From Thermovirga sp. (GTDB lineage Bacteria; Synergistota; Synergistia; Synergistales; Thermovirgaceae): DNA of 64,000 bases. Numbering within the stretch: the stretch's first letter is position 1; each line of letters starts with the position of its first letter. The notes beneath the pieces were generated by a model. The model did no database searches. It was not told the DNA's origin and was given only the letters and a program-made list of their open reading frames with translations. The stretch lies in contig NZ_JACDOB010000001.1 in NCBI RefSeq assembly GCF_017656375.1, forward strand, positions 207,766 through 271,765, read 5' to 3'. A program made the position numbers and the translations under genes. Below are positions 53,701 to 61,607 of the stretch, one piece after another.

Positions 53701-54252
53701 CTATGATAATTCCCTGACGTCTTCAGGAGATGGCCCGGTTTCATCTCTTCGCCAGGGTTTAATATCTTCATTCCAATCTTCAGGCAAAAATACCAGACCC
53801 TTGTTTGGAAGCCCCTCAAAGTCTATACCTAGCATCTCCCGCATCTCCCGCTCGCTGTACTCTACCCCAGGTATTCTGCTCCAAAGGGAAGGCATCCTAA
53901 GGTCTGCTTTCGGAACAGCTACGGAAATACACAGGCTTATCTTTTTTCCTCTTCCACTACTTCGGAACAAAATACAGTGATAGTTAAGGGTAACGACATC
54001 CCCATCATCATTACCTGACATAATCTGGAAATGCAAAAAATCAAAAGTCCTAAGAGTGTCTATAAGCTCCAAGAATTTTTCTCTTTTTATCTTTAAAAAC
54101 ATATCCCTGTACTGAACTTCGTCATTTACTCCACCTTTGTATTCTCTTATTTCTAAGCTTTCCAATGCATCATTGAAACCCTCTTTCAGGCAGTTTGCTA
54201 TATCTTCAGGGCTCTTGCTTTCTTTGGCGTATTCCGGCTTACACTTACTCAT
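53701..54252 (-). CDS. mbhK: Mbh hydrogenase NuoC-like subunit
   Basis: 183 aa, 30-kDa-type NADH dehydrogenase subunit family. The C-terminal signature GVEYSEREMREMLGIDFEGLPN (in pieces about 128-149) followed by LPEDWNEDIKPWRRD is diagnostic. Its N-terminal 60 residues contain an acidic/charged stretch. The ATG forms an ATGA overlap with the mbhJ stop, so the two are coupled. Confidence 0.92.
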   Translation of the reverse strand: MSKCKPEYAKESKSPEDIANCLKEGFNDALESLEIREYKGGVNDEVQYRDMFLKIKREKFLELIDTLRTFDFLHFQIMSGNDDGDVVTLNYHCILFRSSGRGKKISLCISVAVPKADLRMPSLWSRIPGVEYSEREMREMLGIDFEGLPNKGLVFLPEDWNEDIKPWRRDETGPSPEDVRELS

Positions 54253-54710
54253 TTAGGCGCACCTGCCTTCTTTAGCTCTTCTTTCATCTTTTCAAGCTTC
54301 AATATTGCCTTAACGGCACCCTCAATTATGGCTTCTGGCCTTGGAGGGCACCCATGAACATATACATCTACAGGAATAACATTATCCACGGGACCTTCCA
54401 AGTTGTAAGATTTGTAGAAAACGTCTCCAGATGCAGCACAGTTTCCTACCGCTATAACTACCTTAGGGTCAGGCATCTGTGCATAAATTCTTTTTAACTT
54501 ACTGGCCATAAATTTAGTAACAGGACCTGTAACCAACAAGACATCAGCATGCCTTGGAGTCCCGACAAGTTTCATTCCGAACCTTTCTATATCGTACCTT
54601 GGTGTCAATGAAGCTACTATCTCAATGTCACAGCCGTTGCACGATCCGCTGTTACATAGAAAAACCCAAATCGACTTGGAGAGAATGTCCAGATATCGTT
54701 CAAGTTTCAT
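54249..54710 (-). CDS. mbhJ: NiFe hydrogenase small subunit (NuoB-like)
   Basis: 153 aa, holds the proximal [4Fe-4S] cluster next to the NiFe site. Ligands are Cys24 and Cys27 (in GSCNGCDIE), Cys91 (GNCAASGD) and Cys121 (HGCPPRPE). GGAGGGTG lies before the ATG. It sits between mbhI and mbhK in the conserved order. Confidence 0.94.
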   Translation of the reverse strand: MKLERYLDILSKSIWVFLCNSGSCNGCDIEIVASLTPRYDIERFGMKLVGTPRHADVLLVTGPVTKFMASKLKRIYAQMPDPKVVIAVGNCAASGDVFYKSYNLEGPVDNVIPVDVYVHGCPPRPEAIIEGAVKAILKLEKMKEELKKAGAPK

Positions 54711-54722
54711 AACGCACCCTCC

Positions 54723-55061
54723 TTAAAGCAGCACCAAAACTACAAGTACTGCAGCAACTACGACCATATAACCCACGTAGTCATTTGTTAAACCGCTATG
54801 CATTTCAGCCAACTTTTCATAATATCCCTTTAGCGCCTCCACAAATCCCCAATACGCGGAACTTGCGGGTACTTGTATTTCGCTTCCATCTTCTGGTACT
54901 GCGTTAGCACCATAAAAAATCTCATCCTGCTCTGTTCCTTTTTTATAATCGCTTCTGCCCATACTCCTGATCCAGAGGACCAGTCCTGAGGCAATAAAGA
55001 AGAAAATTATCCAACTATATACATCCCAATAACCAAATCCACTAAAAACTTTTGTCCACAT
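54723..55061 (-). CDS. mbhI: Mbh hydrogenase small membrane subunit I
   Basis: About 112 aa with one N-terminal helix (SWIIFFFIASGLVLWI) and one at the very C-terminus (YMVVVAAVLVVLVLL), joined by a polar stretch that matches archaeal MbhI. In Pyrococcus this subunit links the antiporter and hydrogenase modules. The ATG overlaps the mbhH stop region; GGAGG lies nine bases upstream. Assignment rests mainly on position and layout. Confidence 0.8.
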   Translation of the reverse strand: MWTKVFSGFGYWDVYSWIIFFFIASGLVLWIRSMGRSDYKKGTEQDEIFYGANAVPEDGSEIQVPASSAYWGFVEALKGYYEKLAEMHSGLTNDYVGYMVVVAAVLVVLVLL

Positions 55062-56626
55062 CACAGGCCACCTCCTATTACGGCCGAGATGTAACCTGCC
55101 TGGTTTACAAGCGCCTTGGCCGCAGGTTCAACCAGGTTAGACAACGACCAGGTTGGGAAAAGGGTTAAACCTATTATCACTATAGTCAGTACAGACATAC
55201 CAAGGAGCATGCCAGGGGGAACTTCTTTGACTTGGGCTAATTTGGCCTTTGCAGGTCCTAAAAACGCCGTCTGGAAAACCTTGACGAAAGAAGCCAAGGT
55301 TAAGACCGAAGTGACAAGAGCCATTATTGAAAGAATAGGATACACGGCAAAGGTTGATTCATATATTAAGAGTTTAGACACAAACCCATTAAACGGCGGT
55401 AATCCTGCTATGGCAGCTGCTGCAATTACAAACATGAAAGTAGTATAAGGCATAGTCCTTGCCAAACCACCTAGATCGTTGAGATTCCTAGAACCAGCGG
55501 CATAATATAGAGCTCCCGCCGTCAAAAACAGCAACCCCTTGTACATCGTGTAGTTTATTAGATGGTATATACCACCTTTCATCGCAGTGAAACCATAATC
55601 GGCCATGGCTTGAGGGTCTGAAAGTGCCAACAGGCCAACACCCAAACCAAGCAACATATATCCAATCTGAGAAACCGAGTGATATGCCATAAGGCGCTTT
55701 ATTTCTTTCTGAACCACTGCCATGCTTACCCCAATAAACATAGAGAGGACCCCAAGAATAATTATCGTCCAAGGCACCACTGCGCTCCCAAGGCTCGCCC
55801 CATAAATGGAGAAACACACCCTGAAAAGCCCATAGAGGGAAGCCTGGCTCACTGCTATCAACAAGCACGTCACTCCCGCTGGAGCTTCCGTATAAGCATC
55901 TGGAGTCCACATGTGCATTGGAACAGTTCCGCATTTCATCGCAAGAGCTATTATAAGGAAAACTAGCGCAATTTTCTCTGCATAACCAAGTCGTAGGGCA
56001 TTGGCAACAGCAGCCATACTCACAGCATTGTATCTTCCATATAGGAATGCAATAGCTATCAAGATCATCATAGCACCGATAGTTGAGACAACCATGTATT
56101 TAAAGCTTGCTTCTATCGCCTCTGGCCTATCTCTCCAAAAAGCAACCAAACCAAAGGAAGCTACCGAAGCTATCTCTAGGAAAACGAAAAAGTTAAACAG
56201 GTCTCCTGTTAGCACCATGCCCAACATACCAGTAGTAAGCAGGAAATAAAGGGCTGCAAACTTGTCTAAACCAGAGAAGCGCTCCATATAGTTGGTGGAA
56301 AAAAGCGCTCCTGCAAAAGCGGCTATACTTCCGACCACAGCCATAAATGCACTAAAAGCATCAACTTCAAGGATTATTCTTATTGGCAAGCTCATCCCTG
56401 AAGGCAATGAGAGGTTAAAAGCTTCAGCGCCCATTACGTAGATGGCGGTCCCAGAAGTCAGTACTTGCTGCCACAGAAGCACACTCAAAAGGGCAGTCAA
56501 AGCTGAAACTCCTACAAGCCAAAAATTCCTTGCCACTTTGCCCAACATAGAGGCTACTGGCGCAATAAAAGCACCCAAAAGCGGCACCGCTATCACTAAA
56601 GCCGGGAGATGCACATGCCAACTCAT
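55061..56626 (-). CDS. mbhH: Mbh antiporter subunit (MrpD/NuoM-like)
   Basis: 521 aa proton/sodium-translocating subunit with about 14 membrane helices. The conserved segments GDLFNFFVFLEIASVASFGLV, KCGTVPMHMWTPDAYTEAP and KRLMAYHSVSQIGYM (in pieces about 140-340) hold the Glu and Lys of the ion path. It is one of two large antiporter candidates in Mbh; here it is the only MrpD-type gene. It overlaps mbhG by four bases. Confidence 0.93.
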   Translation of the reverse strand: MSWHVHLPALVIAVPLLGAFIAPVASMLGKVARNFWLVGVSALTALLSVLLWQQVLTSGTAIYVMGAEAFNLSLPSGMSLPIRIILEVDAFSAFMAVVGSIAAFAGALFSTNYMERFSGLDKFAALYFLLTTGMLGMVLTGDLFNFFVFLEIASVASFGLVAFWRDRPEAIEASFKYMVVSTIGAMMILIAIAFLYGRYNAVSMAAVANALRLGYAEKIALVFLIIALAMKCGTVPMHMWTPDAYTEAPAGVTCLLIAVSQASLYGLFRVCFSIYGASLGSAVVPWTIIILGVLSMFIGVSMAVVQKEIKRLMAYHSVSQIGYMLLGLGVGLLALSDPQAMADYGFTAMKGGIYHLINYTMYKGLLFLTAGALYYAAGSRNLNDLGGLARTMPYTTFMFVIAAAAIAGLPPFNGFVSKLLIYESTFAVYPILSIMALVTSVLTLASFVKVFQTAFLGPAKAKLAQVKEVPPGMLLGMSVLTIVIIGLTLFPTWSLSNLVEPAAKALVNQAGYISAVIGGGL

Positions 56627-56970
56627 CCTCGCAACCTCCTAATCTCCCGGACGTCAAGCGTCCCATAGTGTTTGTACAGCATCATTATCAGCGACAGCAT
56701 AAGCGCAGAAGTTGCCAACCCTATAACTATCGCTGTAAGAGTCAACGCTTGTGGCACTGGTAAGACCATTTTCCCCACTTTACCTGCTAAAGTAAACACA
56801 GGTATGCTTCCGCCAGTCCTATATCCAAGAACAATAAGCAGCAAATTTGCGGAAGCTTCTATAAGGGAAACACCTATTGCTATCTTTATGAGGTTCTTTT
56901 CGAATAGAACCGCATATAGCCCCAACAAGAAAATTATTCCAACAACAAGATAAGGTAGATTACCTATCAT
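56623..56970 (-). CDS. mbhG: Mbh antiporter subunit (MrpC/NuoK-like)
   Basis: About 115 aa, three helices, with GIIFLLGLYAVLFEKNLIK and GVSLIEASANLLLIVLGY typical of MrpC/NuoK. The ATG at 56970 is preferred since GTGAGGAG lies seven bases upstream; a GTG 15 bases earlier overlaps that site. It overlaps the mbhF 3' end. Confidence 0.92.
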   Translation of the reverse strand: MIGNLPYLVVGIIFLLGLYAVLFEKNLIKIAIGVSLIEASANLLLIVLGYRTGGSIPVFTLAGKVGKMVLPVPQALTLTAIVIGLATSALMLSLIMMLYKHYGTLDVREIRRLRG

Positions 56971-57454
56971 GGCCAGTCTCCTCACTTCCGCTTTCTTCGT
57001 ATAACCTTATTCCCTTAAACATATAGTAGAGGATTAAGGATAGCCCACCTATAACTTCCACACCAACAGCCATATTCATCAACGCTATAGTTCCTGAACT
57101 GTTAAGCACTCCACTGTTTGGTCCTATTGGGACAGTAGAGCCAAATAATCCACCTTGGCCTGCAAGGAAGTTGTAGAAAAACGTTGTCCCCAATCCTACC
57201 AATCCTGTTCCTATAAAAAGCAAAAGCCCCACTGTCTCAAACCATGAGAAAAGGCTTGACTTATAAAAGGGAATAAATTTTTTACCTCCATAGGCAACTA
57301 GCAGGAAAGCGAACAAAGTTGCTACGACTGCTCCTCCCTGAAACCCGCCTCCTGGAGTCAAATGCCCATGAATTATAACGTAAACCCCAAAAACAGCTAA
57401 AAACCAAGCGAAAACGTCACAAATCGTCCTAACTATAACCGACAAGGAGTACAT
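56960..57454 (-). CDS. mbhF: Mbh antiporter subunit (MrpB-like)
   Basis: 164 aa with four helices. HGHLTPGGGFQGGAVVA (about 29-45) is the MrpB signature. AAGGAGGG lies upstream of the ATG. It directly follows mbhE. Confidence 0.92.
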   Translation of the reverse strand: MYSLSVIVRTICDVFAWFLAVFGVYVIIHGHLTPGGGFQGGAVVATLFAFLLVAYGGKKFIPFYKSSLFSWFETVGLLLFIGTGLVGLGTTFFYNFLAGQGGLFGSTVPIGPNSGVLNSSGTIALMNMAVGVEVIGGLSLILYYMFKGIRLYEESGSEETGHDR

Positions 57455-57726
57455 TAATTATGCCCTCCTTTCCTGAAAACAACCAAAACTGAGCAGACAG
57501 CAGTGAACAGCACAGCAGCCTCTCCAAGGGTATCAAATCCCCTGTAATCGAATACTATCGACGTTACTATGTTGTTAGCTGACCTTTCTGCCTGAGCATT
57601 ATGGAGATAGTAATCATCCATGGGGGCTGCACCAGGATCTCCAAACTGGTGTATTCTACTTAGGCCCCCCCACAAGGTACCAACTACTATTATGAGGGCA
57701 ACTAAGAATAACACCTGTCTTTTCAT
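57454..57726 (-). CDS. mbhE: Mbh antiporter subunit E (MrpA C-terminal/MbhE-like)
   Basis: 90 aa: an N-terminal helix, a polar loop with DDYYLHNAQAERSANNIVTSIVFDYRG (in pieces) and a second helix. This corresponds to the separate MbhE/hydrogen-subunit-B-like piece that is part of MrpA or MrpB in ordinary Mrp antiporters. It overlaps both neighbours by one to four bases. Confidence 0.85.
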   Translation of the reverse strand: MKRQVLFLVALIIVVGTLWGGLSRIHQFGDPGAAPMDDYYLHNAQAERSANNIVTSIVFDYRGFDTLGEAAVLFTAVCSVLVVFRKGGHN

Positions 57727-57983
57727 CGTCGCTCACCCCCACTCTTTTTTAGGGCCTTGCAACCTCTTAATGCTATTACATATATGGCTGTAGTTAGCCC
57801 AGCTCCTATGCCTGCTTCTGCTATAGCAACATCGGGAGCCTGCAAAACATAAAACTCTAGAGAGAGAAGCAAACTAAAAACTGCTAAAGAGACCACAGAC
57901 GAAAGTAAATCTTTGAACCATATGGCAAAAAACGCGGAAACCGTTATAAGAGCCAATATAAAGAAATGAAACACCCCGTTCAT
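57723..57983 (-). CDS. mbhD: Mbh antiporter subunit D (DUF4040-like)
   Basis: 86 aa with three helices. VSLAVFSLLLSLEFYVLQAPDVAIAEAGIGAG (about 33-64, in pieces) is the conserved block of the MrpA C-terminal DUF4040 piece. The overlap with mbhC is four bases. Confidence 0.88.
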   Translation of the reverse strand: MNGVFHFFILALITVSAFFAIWFKDLLSSVVSLAVFSLLLSLEFYVLQAPDVAIAEAGIGAGLTTAIYVIALRGCKALKKSGGERR

Positions 57984-58357
57984 GCCGAAACACCACCTTT
58001 TTTCTTTTGGTCTTCGGCTAGCCTATCCACCACGGCAAACTTCGGCATTATCCCACTTCTGTGCGCAGCTCTAGCTATAGCATGTGCCCCAGTAGGGTTG
58101 GTAATAAGCAAAGCAGCCACAGCTATAACTGCATGCACCGCCAAAGTCCCAAATCTACCTTCACCGCTACTGGCCAACTTTTGTAAGGCAAAAAGCACCA
58201 CTGCCGCCGAAGTAAAAATAGAACCGAAAGTAGTACACTTTGTGGTTCCATGGAGCCTAGTGTACACGTCCGGGAACCTATAAAGAGCCACAGTACCCAA
58301 AAAGTTGAACAACGTTCCTACAATGAGGAAAAGTATTATTAGCGCATTCATTATCAT
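57980..58357 (-). CDS. mbhC: Mbh antiporter subunit (MrpG-like)
   Basis: 125 aa, three helices, MrpG/PhaG signature ALYRFPDVYTRLHGTTK (about 24-40) and a C-terminal soluble tail rich in Lys. The start overlaps mbhB by four bases. Confidence 0.92.
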   Translation of the reverse strand: MIMNALIILFLIVGTLFNFLGTVALYRFPDVYTRLHGTTKCTTFGSIFTSAAVVLFALQKLASSGEGRFGTLAVHAVIAVAALLITNPTGAHAIARAAHRSGIMPKFAVVDRLAEDQKKKGGVSA

Positions 58358-58614
58358 ACGCCTCCTTCAATGTACCGGGCCAAGAACAAAGTTCCCACAA
58401 AGGAAAGGCCAGCATAAACTATCGCAACATCAACCATAACCACTGAGTCATATATAACGGCCAACAAGATCATAAGGGCCACAACCAAGGTGTTTATAGA
58501 GTCCAGAGCTACTACCCTGTCCGCTACTGTCGGCCCAGCTATTAGCCTTCCGGACATCAAAAAAGCACATAAGGCTATTATTCCTGCGGCCCATGCAAAG
58601 ACCGTCAAAGTCAT
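58354..58614 (-). CDS. mbhB: Mbh antiporter subunit (MrpF-like)
   Basis: 86 aa with three helices. RLIAGPTVADRVVALD (about 24-39) and the C-terminal ARYIE are the MrpF signature. The ATG overlaps the mbhA stop. Confidence 0.92.
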   Translation of the reverse strand: MTLTVFAWAAGIIALCAFLMSGRLIAGPTVADRVVALDSINTLVVALMILLAVIYDSVVMVDVAIVYAGLSFVGTLFLARYIEGGV

Positions 58615-59108
58615 TCAGCAACCCTCCTCGCCCATTTCCCAAAAGTACCATAAACTAGTCCTTCTTCTGGGTTCTCGTCTGTCACATTGATCCAGTGAAT
58701 GTAGAAAAGGTTCCCACCCTCTGGATCTTCGCTAATATCCACTGTCAAGGTTCCAGGAGTTAAGGTTATAGAGTTAGCCAGCATAGTTGTAGCCAAAGTG
58801 CCCTTCAACCCTGAATTAATTCGGACTATGCCGGGCCTTATCTTCCCAGTTATAACTCTCATAGCAACATCCAAGTTAGCTTTTATCATACCCAAAAGAA
58901 AAGGCCCAAAAAGATAAATTATAAACATACCCCACCTTGCTGGATTCAGACCGTAAAAACTGAAAAATTTTCTTGGGTTCCACACCTTAGCAGCAAAAGC
59001 CAAGATAGCCCCCAACACAATTCCTATAATTACCTCAGCCATGTCTATACCGTTACCACTCCAAGCCAAAAGCAAATACACAATGACAGAGAACACAAAT
59101 ATGACCAC
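58611..59108 (-). CDS. mbhA: Mbh antiporter subunit (MrpE-like)
   Basis: About 165 aa, MrpE: two or three N-terminal helices and the signature MLANSITLTPGTLTVDI (about 107-123) with a soluble tail. The GTG at 59108 is preferred because GAGGAGG lies eight bases upstream; a TTG 21 bases earlier overlaps it. It is the first gene of the 14-gene operon. Promoter elements were not clear in the short space to the MOSC gene, so read-through from there is possible. Confidence 0.92.
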   Translation of the reverse strand: MVIFVFSVIVYLLLAWSGNGIDMAEVIIGIVLGAILAFAAKVWNPRKFFSFYGLNPARWGMFIIYLFGPFLLGMIKANLDVAMRVITGKIRPGIVRINSGLKGTLATTMLANSITLTPGTLTVDISEDPEGGNLFYIHWINVTDENPEEGLVYGTFGKWARRVAE

Positions 59109-59198
59109 ATTTTTCACCTCCTCAATCAAAAGTTCAAATCTCTAATCAAAACTAACATACAGACCGGGAAGCTATACTATGCTCATACTACTCTCTCC

Positions 59199-59630
59199 CT
59201 ATGGCTCCTCTATTACAACCCTATCCCCTACTTTGACTTTCCCCCCGGAAATCACCCTTAAGAAATATCCTACATCTGGCAAAAGGCACCAACCCATGTA
59301 GTTGTATGTGTGGGGCTCATCTGGTCTCTTGCCACGCTCAACAACCTTTAATACGACATCTTCTCCTAGCATCAACTTGGATCCTATCTTCAAGAAGGGG
59401 CGATCTACTTTTATCCTTAAATTCTCTGCCAAAGATCCTGGAGGGAACCTCATTTTCGCTTTGCCCTCAGCAGCCAATACGTCAGCAGTCAATAAAAGAC
59501 TAATTTCTCTGGTCTCTGTACCAAAGTGGCAATCACCTTTTATTCCACCTGGCGCAAAAAAAGCTTCGTGCACTGACTTTTTTGGTTTATTCTTAGAAGT
59601 GCCTACACATATAGCATCAACTATTCCCAA
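59199..59630 (-). CDS. MOSC-domain protein
   Basis: A stand-alone MOSC domain (related to molybdenum cofactor sulfurase and YiiM-type). Family blocks: KKSVHEAFFAPGGIKGDCHFG, FPPGSLAENLRI and the LMLGEDVVLKV/KVKVGDRVVI end. About 143 aa from a TTG at 59630, which has GAGGGGGG seven bases upstream. It lies just before mbhA on the same strand. It may serve the molybdopterin enzyme at 26.9 kb, but no direct link is visible. Confidence 0.8.
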   Translation of the reverse strand: MGIVDAICVGTSKNKPKKSVHEAFFAPGGIKGDCHFGTETREISLLLTADVLAAEGKAKMRFPPGSLAENLRIKVDRPFLKIGSKLMLGEDVVLKVVERGKRPDEPHTYNYMGWCLLPDVGYFLRVISGGKVKVGDRVVIEEP

Positions 59631-59824
59631 AATTATGCCCCCCTCGCCCCAAGGATACATTATACAACACAAATAATCACGCTGCCTTATTTTTTTTAAA
59701 CCTTATATCTAAAAATTTCATATCCATGTGTTTTTTTGAAATTTTTTGTAGCATTACTTCAATTTGAGGGACACTAATCCAATATATAATTATGGGGACA
59801 TAAACTCAAAAAAGGATGAAGTAA

Positions 59825-60373
59825 ATGCGAAAAATAATGATATTTACGGTTCTAATAACATTAATCCTTGGAGTAATAGGTCTTTACAAATATAATGCTT
59901 CGCCCACAAGCGTAAAAGTTATGGGAAGCAGTAGTATCTTTGACTTTCTTACTACAAAAGGGATAAAGATCGCTGGAGAAGTCAGAAACCTGAAAATAGA
60001 AGACAAACAAATTATAAAAACTAACAGCAATACCATCATCAAAGCCACAAGGACAAAAAACTTTCCTCCTAATATAGAAGAAGTAATTTTACAAACTTTG
60101 AATACTCATTATATACAGTCCATAGAAGTTAAATTGAAAGCCACAAAAGAAGGAGAGATACAAAAGATTCTAGGCGATATAAAAAAATACGACCCTTCTT
60201 CCCAAGAAATCCTATCGCAAAACGGCCTTTGGTTATTTCTGGGAAAAGAGCCAAATTATAAGGAACTCATTTATTATGCTCTTTTATTCCAAAAAGACGG
60301 TACTTGCTCACTTGCTATATTTACTGAAAGGGCAAATCAATATTTTAAACAAAAGGAAGGGCTAAAGCGTTAG
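59825..60373 (+). CDS. Small membrane-anchored protein, unknown
   Basis: 182 aa. A hydrophobic N-terminus (MRKIMIFTVLITLILGVIGL) looks like an uncleaved anchor or signal. The rest is soluble, Lys/Glu-rich and mixed alpha/beta with two repeated-looking halves (KVMGSSSIFDF and EVKLKATKEGE). No Cys follows the signal, so it is not a lipoprotein. The 3' end carries a terminator. No function is assigned. Confidence 0.6.
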   Translation: MRKIMIFTVLITLILGVIGLYKYNASPTSVKVMGSSSIFDFLTTKGIKIAGEVRNLKIEDKQIIKTNSNTIIKATRTKNFPPNIEEVILQTLNTHYIQSIEVKLKATKEGEIQKILGDIKKYDPSSQEILSQNGLWLFLGKEPNYKELIYYALLFQKDGTCSLAIFTERANQYFKQKEGLKR

Positions 60374-60388
60374 TAGCTTGCCCTTCCT
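60354..60388. terminator. Bidirectional terminator after the anchored protein and the M20 gene
   Basis: Perfect arms AGGAAGGGC and GCCCTTCCT flanking the stop of the plus-strand gene. On the minus strand CCTTCCTTTTGTTT follows, so the M20 gene also ends here. Confidence 0.75.
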
Positions 60389-60409
60389 CTAATCCCCTAA
60401 ACGAACACT

Positions 60410-61603
60410 TTACATCTGTTTGTTAAGGAAACTCCATGCAATAGAGGCCAATAGAGCGCTACCGAAAGGCAACACATCATCGTCTACATCATACTCTGGA
60501 TGGTGTTGAGGGTTAACTGTACCTTTAGATTCATTGTATGTTCCCAAGAACATGAAGGTTCCTGGGACTCTTTCCAGATATAAACTCATGTCCTCTGCTC
60601 CCATCGTTGGAACCACTTCTTTAACCTTATCAGCTCCTAATAGGGCTCTAGCGACATCTGCAGCCTTTTCCGTAAACTCTTTATCGTTTACAGTTGGAGG
60701 TAGAACATGTTTGTACGTAAATTCCGATTTGCACCGCATAGCTTCGCTTATACCCTTTATTATCCTTTCCATTCTTTCCGGAATAGTTGCCCTGACCTCT
60801 TGGTTGAATGTGCGCACCGTTCCCTGCATAAACGCCTTATCTGGAATAATATTAAAGGTCGTTCCAGATTCAATGTGAGCGCAGGTAATAACGACAGCCT
60901 CAAGAGGATCTATCTCTCTACTGACTATAGTTTGAAGTGCACCGACCATAGCAGATGCCGCCACTATTGGATCAAACGCCAGGTGTGGAACAGCACCATG
61001 ACCACCTTTACCCCAAACTGTACATTCCCACTCGTCAGCTGAAGCCATAAATGGCCCTGCCTTATATCCTACAACTCCAGCAGGAAGGGAACTCCATATG
61101 TGCAAACCTGAAATAGCATCCACTCCATCAAGCACTCCATCTTGAATCATGGCCCTGGCACCGCTTTTGTGAGGAGATTCTTCTGAAGGCTGGAATATGA
61201 ACCTAACTTTCCCTGGCAGCTCAGATTCCATTGTTTTCAGCACATAAGCAGCTCCAAGGAGCATGGCGATGTGAGAATCGTGGCCACAGGCATGCATTAC
61301 TCCATCGTTCCTCGAACGGTATGGTGGGGTACCTACCTCCTGCATAGGAAGAGCATCAATATCAGCTCGTAGGGCTATACATGGTCCATCTTTTTGTGTA
61401 TCAAGATCTGCGACAACGCCCGTCTCTATTCCTCCAGTACCCACCCTTACATTAGTAAAACCCATTTGTTCGAGATACTTCTTGATGCGCTTAGTGGTTT
61501 CAAACTCCTGGAACGAAAGTTCCGGGTTCGCATGGAATTCATGTCGCCACTCTGCTATTTGATGTTTATGGCCTTCAGCGAGTTTTTTAATTTTATCGAG
61601 CAT
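60410..61603 (-). CDS. M20-family amidohydrolase / aminoacylase
   Basis: Metal-dependent hydrolase of N-acyl or amide-linked amino acids, 397 aa. WRHEFHANPELSF (about 19-31), the HACGHDSHIAMLLGAA zinc block (about 103-118), PSEESPHKSGA and GKGGHGAVPHLAFDP (inserted dimerisation domain) are all intact. The start is taken at 61603 near the stop of the transporter gene; the frame upstream lies in that gene. It is the last of a three-gene unit with a sodium:solute symporter and its partner, suggesting uptake and cleavage of the same compound. Confidence 0.92.
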   Translation of the reverse strand: MLDKIKKLAEGHKHQIAEWRHEFHANPELSFQEFETTKRIKKYLEQMGFTNVRVGTGGIETGVVADLDTQKDGPCIALRADIDALPMQEVGTPPYRSRNDGVMHACGHDSHIAMLLGAAYVLKTMESELPGKVRFIFQPSEESPHKSGARAMIQDGVLDGVDAISGLHIWSSLPAGVVGYKAGPFMASADEWECTVWGKGGHGAVPHLAFDPIVAASAMVGALQTIVSREIDPLEAVVITCAHIESGTTFNIIPDKAFMQGTVRTFNQEVRATIPERMERIIKGISEAMRCKSEFTYKHVLPPTVNDKEFTEKAADVARALLGADKVKEVVPTMGAEDMSLYLERVPGTFMFLGTYNESKGTVNPQHHPEYDVDDDVLPFGSALLASIAWSFLNKQM

Positions 61604-61607
61604 TCTA

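Noticed and set aside
53300..53980. A 226-residue plus-strand frame
   Set aside because: It lies opposite mbhL and mbhK, has no ribosome site and no recognisable family, and is a shadow of two well-supported genes.
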